A DNA stretch of 22,918 nucleotides, taken from contig JAMOOB010000013.1 of the NCBI GenBank assembly GCA_027066265.1, forward strand, positions 1 to 22,918, given 5' to 3'. The notes beneath the pieces are model-generated. The model was not told the origin of the DNA and did not search any database. It was given only the letters and a program-made list of their open reading frames with translations. Below, piece by piece: positions 22,753 through 22,918 of this stretch. Each line of letters opens with the position of its first letter. The first letter of the stretch is position 1. A program made the translations under genes and the position numbers. This DNA is from Desulfurococcales archaeon. GTDB taxonomy: Archaea; Thermoproteota; Thermoprotei_A; Sulfolobales; Ignisphaeraceae.

Positions 22753-22918
22753 TCACCCTACCTTAGCTTCGCGCCACTTCGAAGCCTCTTTGGAAAGGGC
22801 GTCGAGCTCGTTTATAAGTATCTTCAGGGCTTCGCGAACGATCGTCTCGGGTTTCAGAGCTCCGCTGCTCTCTATGTATAGAACGTAGTCGTCTCCGCGA
22901 GGTTTGATCGAGATGGCT
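22753..22918 (-). CDS. rpo3: DNA-directed RNA polymerase subunit Rpo3 (RpoD), C-terminal end only
   Basis: The reading frame enters from the right edge (first full codon ending at 22917) and stops at TGA 22753-22755. The about 54 visible residues include DDYVLYIESSGALKPETIVREALKIL, the closing helix of the Rpo3/Rpb3 dimerisation domain, which pairs with Rpo11. The gene is cut by the window, not broken. Its position ahead of eL18 is the classical archaeal order. Confidence 0.85.
   Translation of the reverse strand, partial: AISIKPRGDDYVLYIESSGALKPETIVREALKILINELDALSKEASKWREAKVG

Noticed and set aside
1..22918. CRISPR array, insertion sequence, rRNA or intein
   Set aside because: No regularly spaced repeats, no transposase frame, no rRNA stretch, and the GTPases and Kae1 are of normal length without insertions.

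Overview
The window comes from a hyperthermophilic archaeon, most likely a crenarchaeote of the Desulfurococcales type. The evidence is gene content: archaeal/eukaryotic ribosomal proteins (eS1, eS4-type neighbours eS6, eS24, eS28, eS31, eL8, eL18, eL24), archaeal RNA polymerase subunits, aIF2-gamma and aIF5B, KEOPS subunits, an isoprenoid lipid operon, an encoded CCA on tRNA-Gly, TATA-like promoters and very tight gene packing. The long crenarchaeal-type eS6 and the catalytically degenerate DHH protein next to uS15 agree with this. The genus cannot be read from the sequence.

Layout. (1) 1-1535 is the accessory end. It holds a hairpin-rich intergenic stretch, a broken small gene, a 44-base copy of the 3' half of tRNA-Gly(CCC), an antitoxin/VapC toxin pair, and then the complete tRNA-Gly(CCC) gene. 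The arrangement looks like a tiny genetic element of about 0.95 kb that entered the tRNA gene in the way SSV-type elements do and now keeps only the toxin-antitoxin cargo. (2) 1572-2819 is a two-domain sugar-1-phosphate nucleotidylyltransferase/acetyltransferase with its own promoter. (3) 2886-13522, all on the minus strand, is a packed translation/transcription/tRNA-modification array. Read in the direction of transcription it is aIF5B, eS6, aIF2-gamma, PIN protein, Rpo7, Spt4, eS24, eS31, Kae1, Bud32, XTP/dITP diphosphatase, uS15, Cdc45/RecJ-like DHH protein, Pcc1 and eS1. (4) 13585-14545 holds eL24 and eL8 (L7Ae) on the minus strand, with eS28 inverted between them on the plus strand behind a shared palindromic TATA box. 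(5) 14615-22918, minus strand, runs Rpo3 (partial), eL18, uL13, uS9, Rpo10, uS2, a degenerate GHMP-kinase-like protein, isopentenyl phosphate kinase, type 2 IPP isomerase, polyprenyl diphosphate synthase, a DUF2118-like protein and glutamyl-tRNA synthetase.

Together the genes build the ribosome and RNA polymerase, start translation, make the tRNA t6A modification (three of the KEOPS subunits), clean the nucleotide pool, charge tRNA-Glu, and make the C5/C20 isoprenoid precursors of archaeal membrane lipids. Many starts overlap the previous stop (ATGA or TGATG), which points to translational coupling.

The items most worth a second look are the tRNA-bounded toxin-antitoxin islet, the GHMP-like protein lacking its phosphate-binding motif in the mevalonate kinase position, the inverted eS28, the broken gene beside the islet, and the structured DNA at the left edge.
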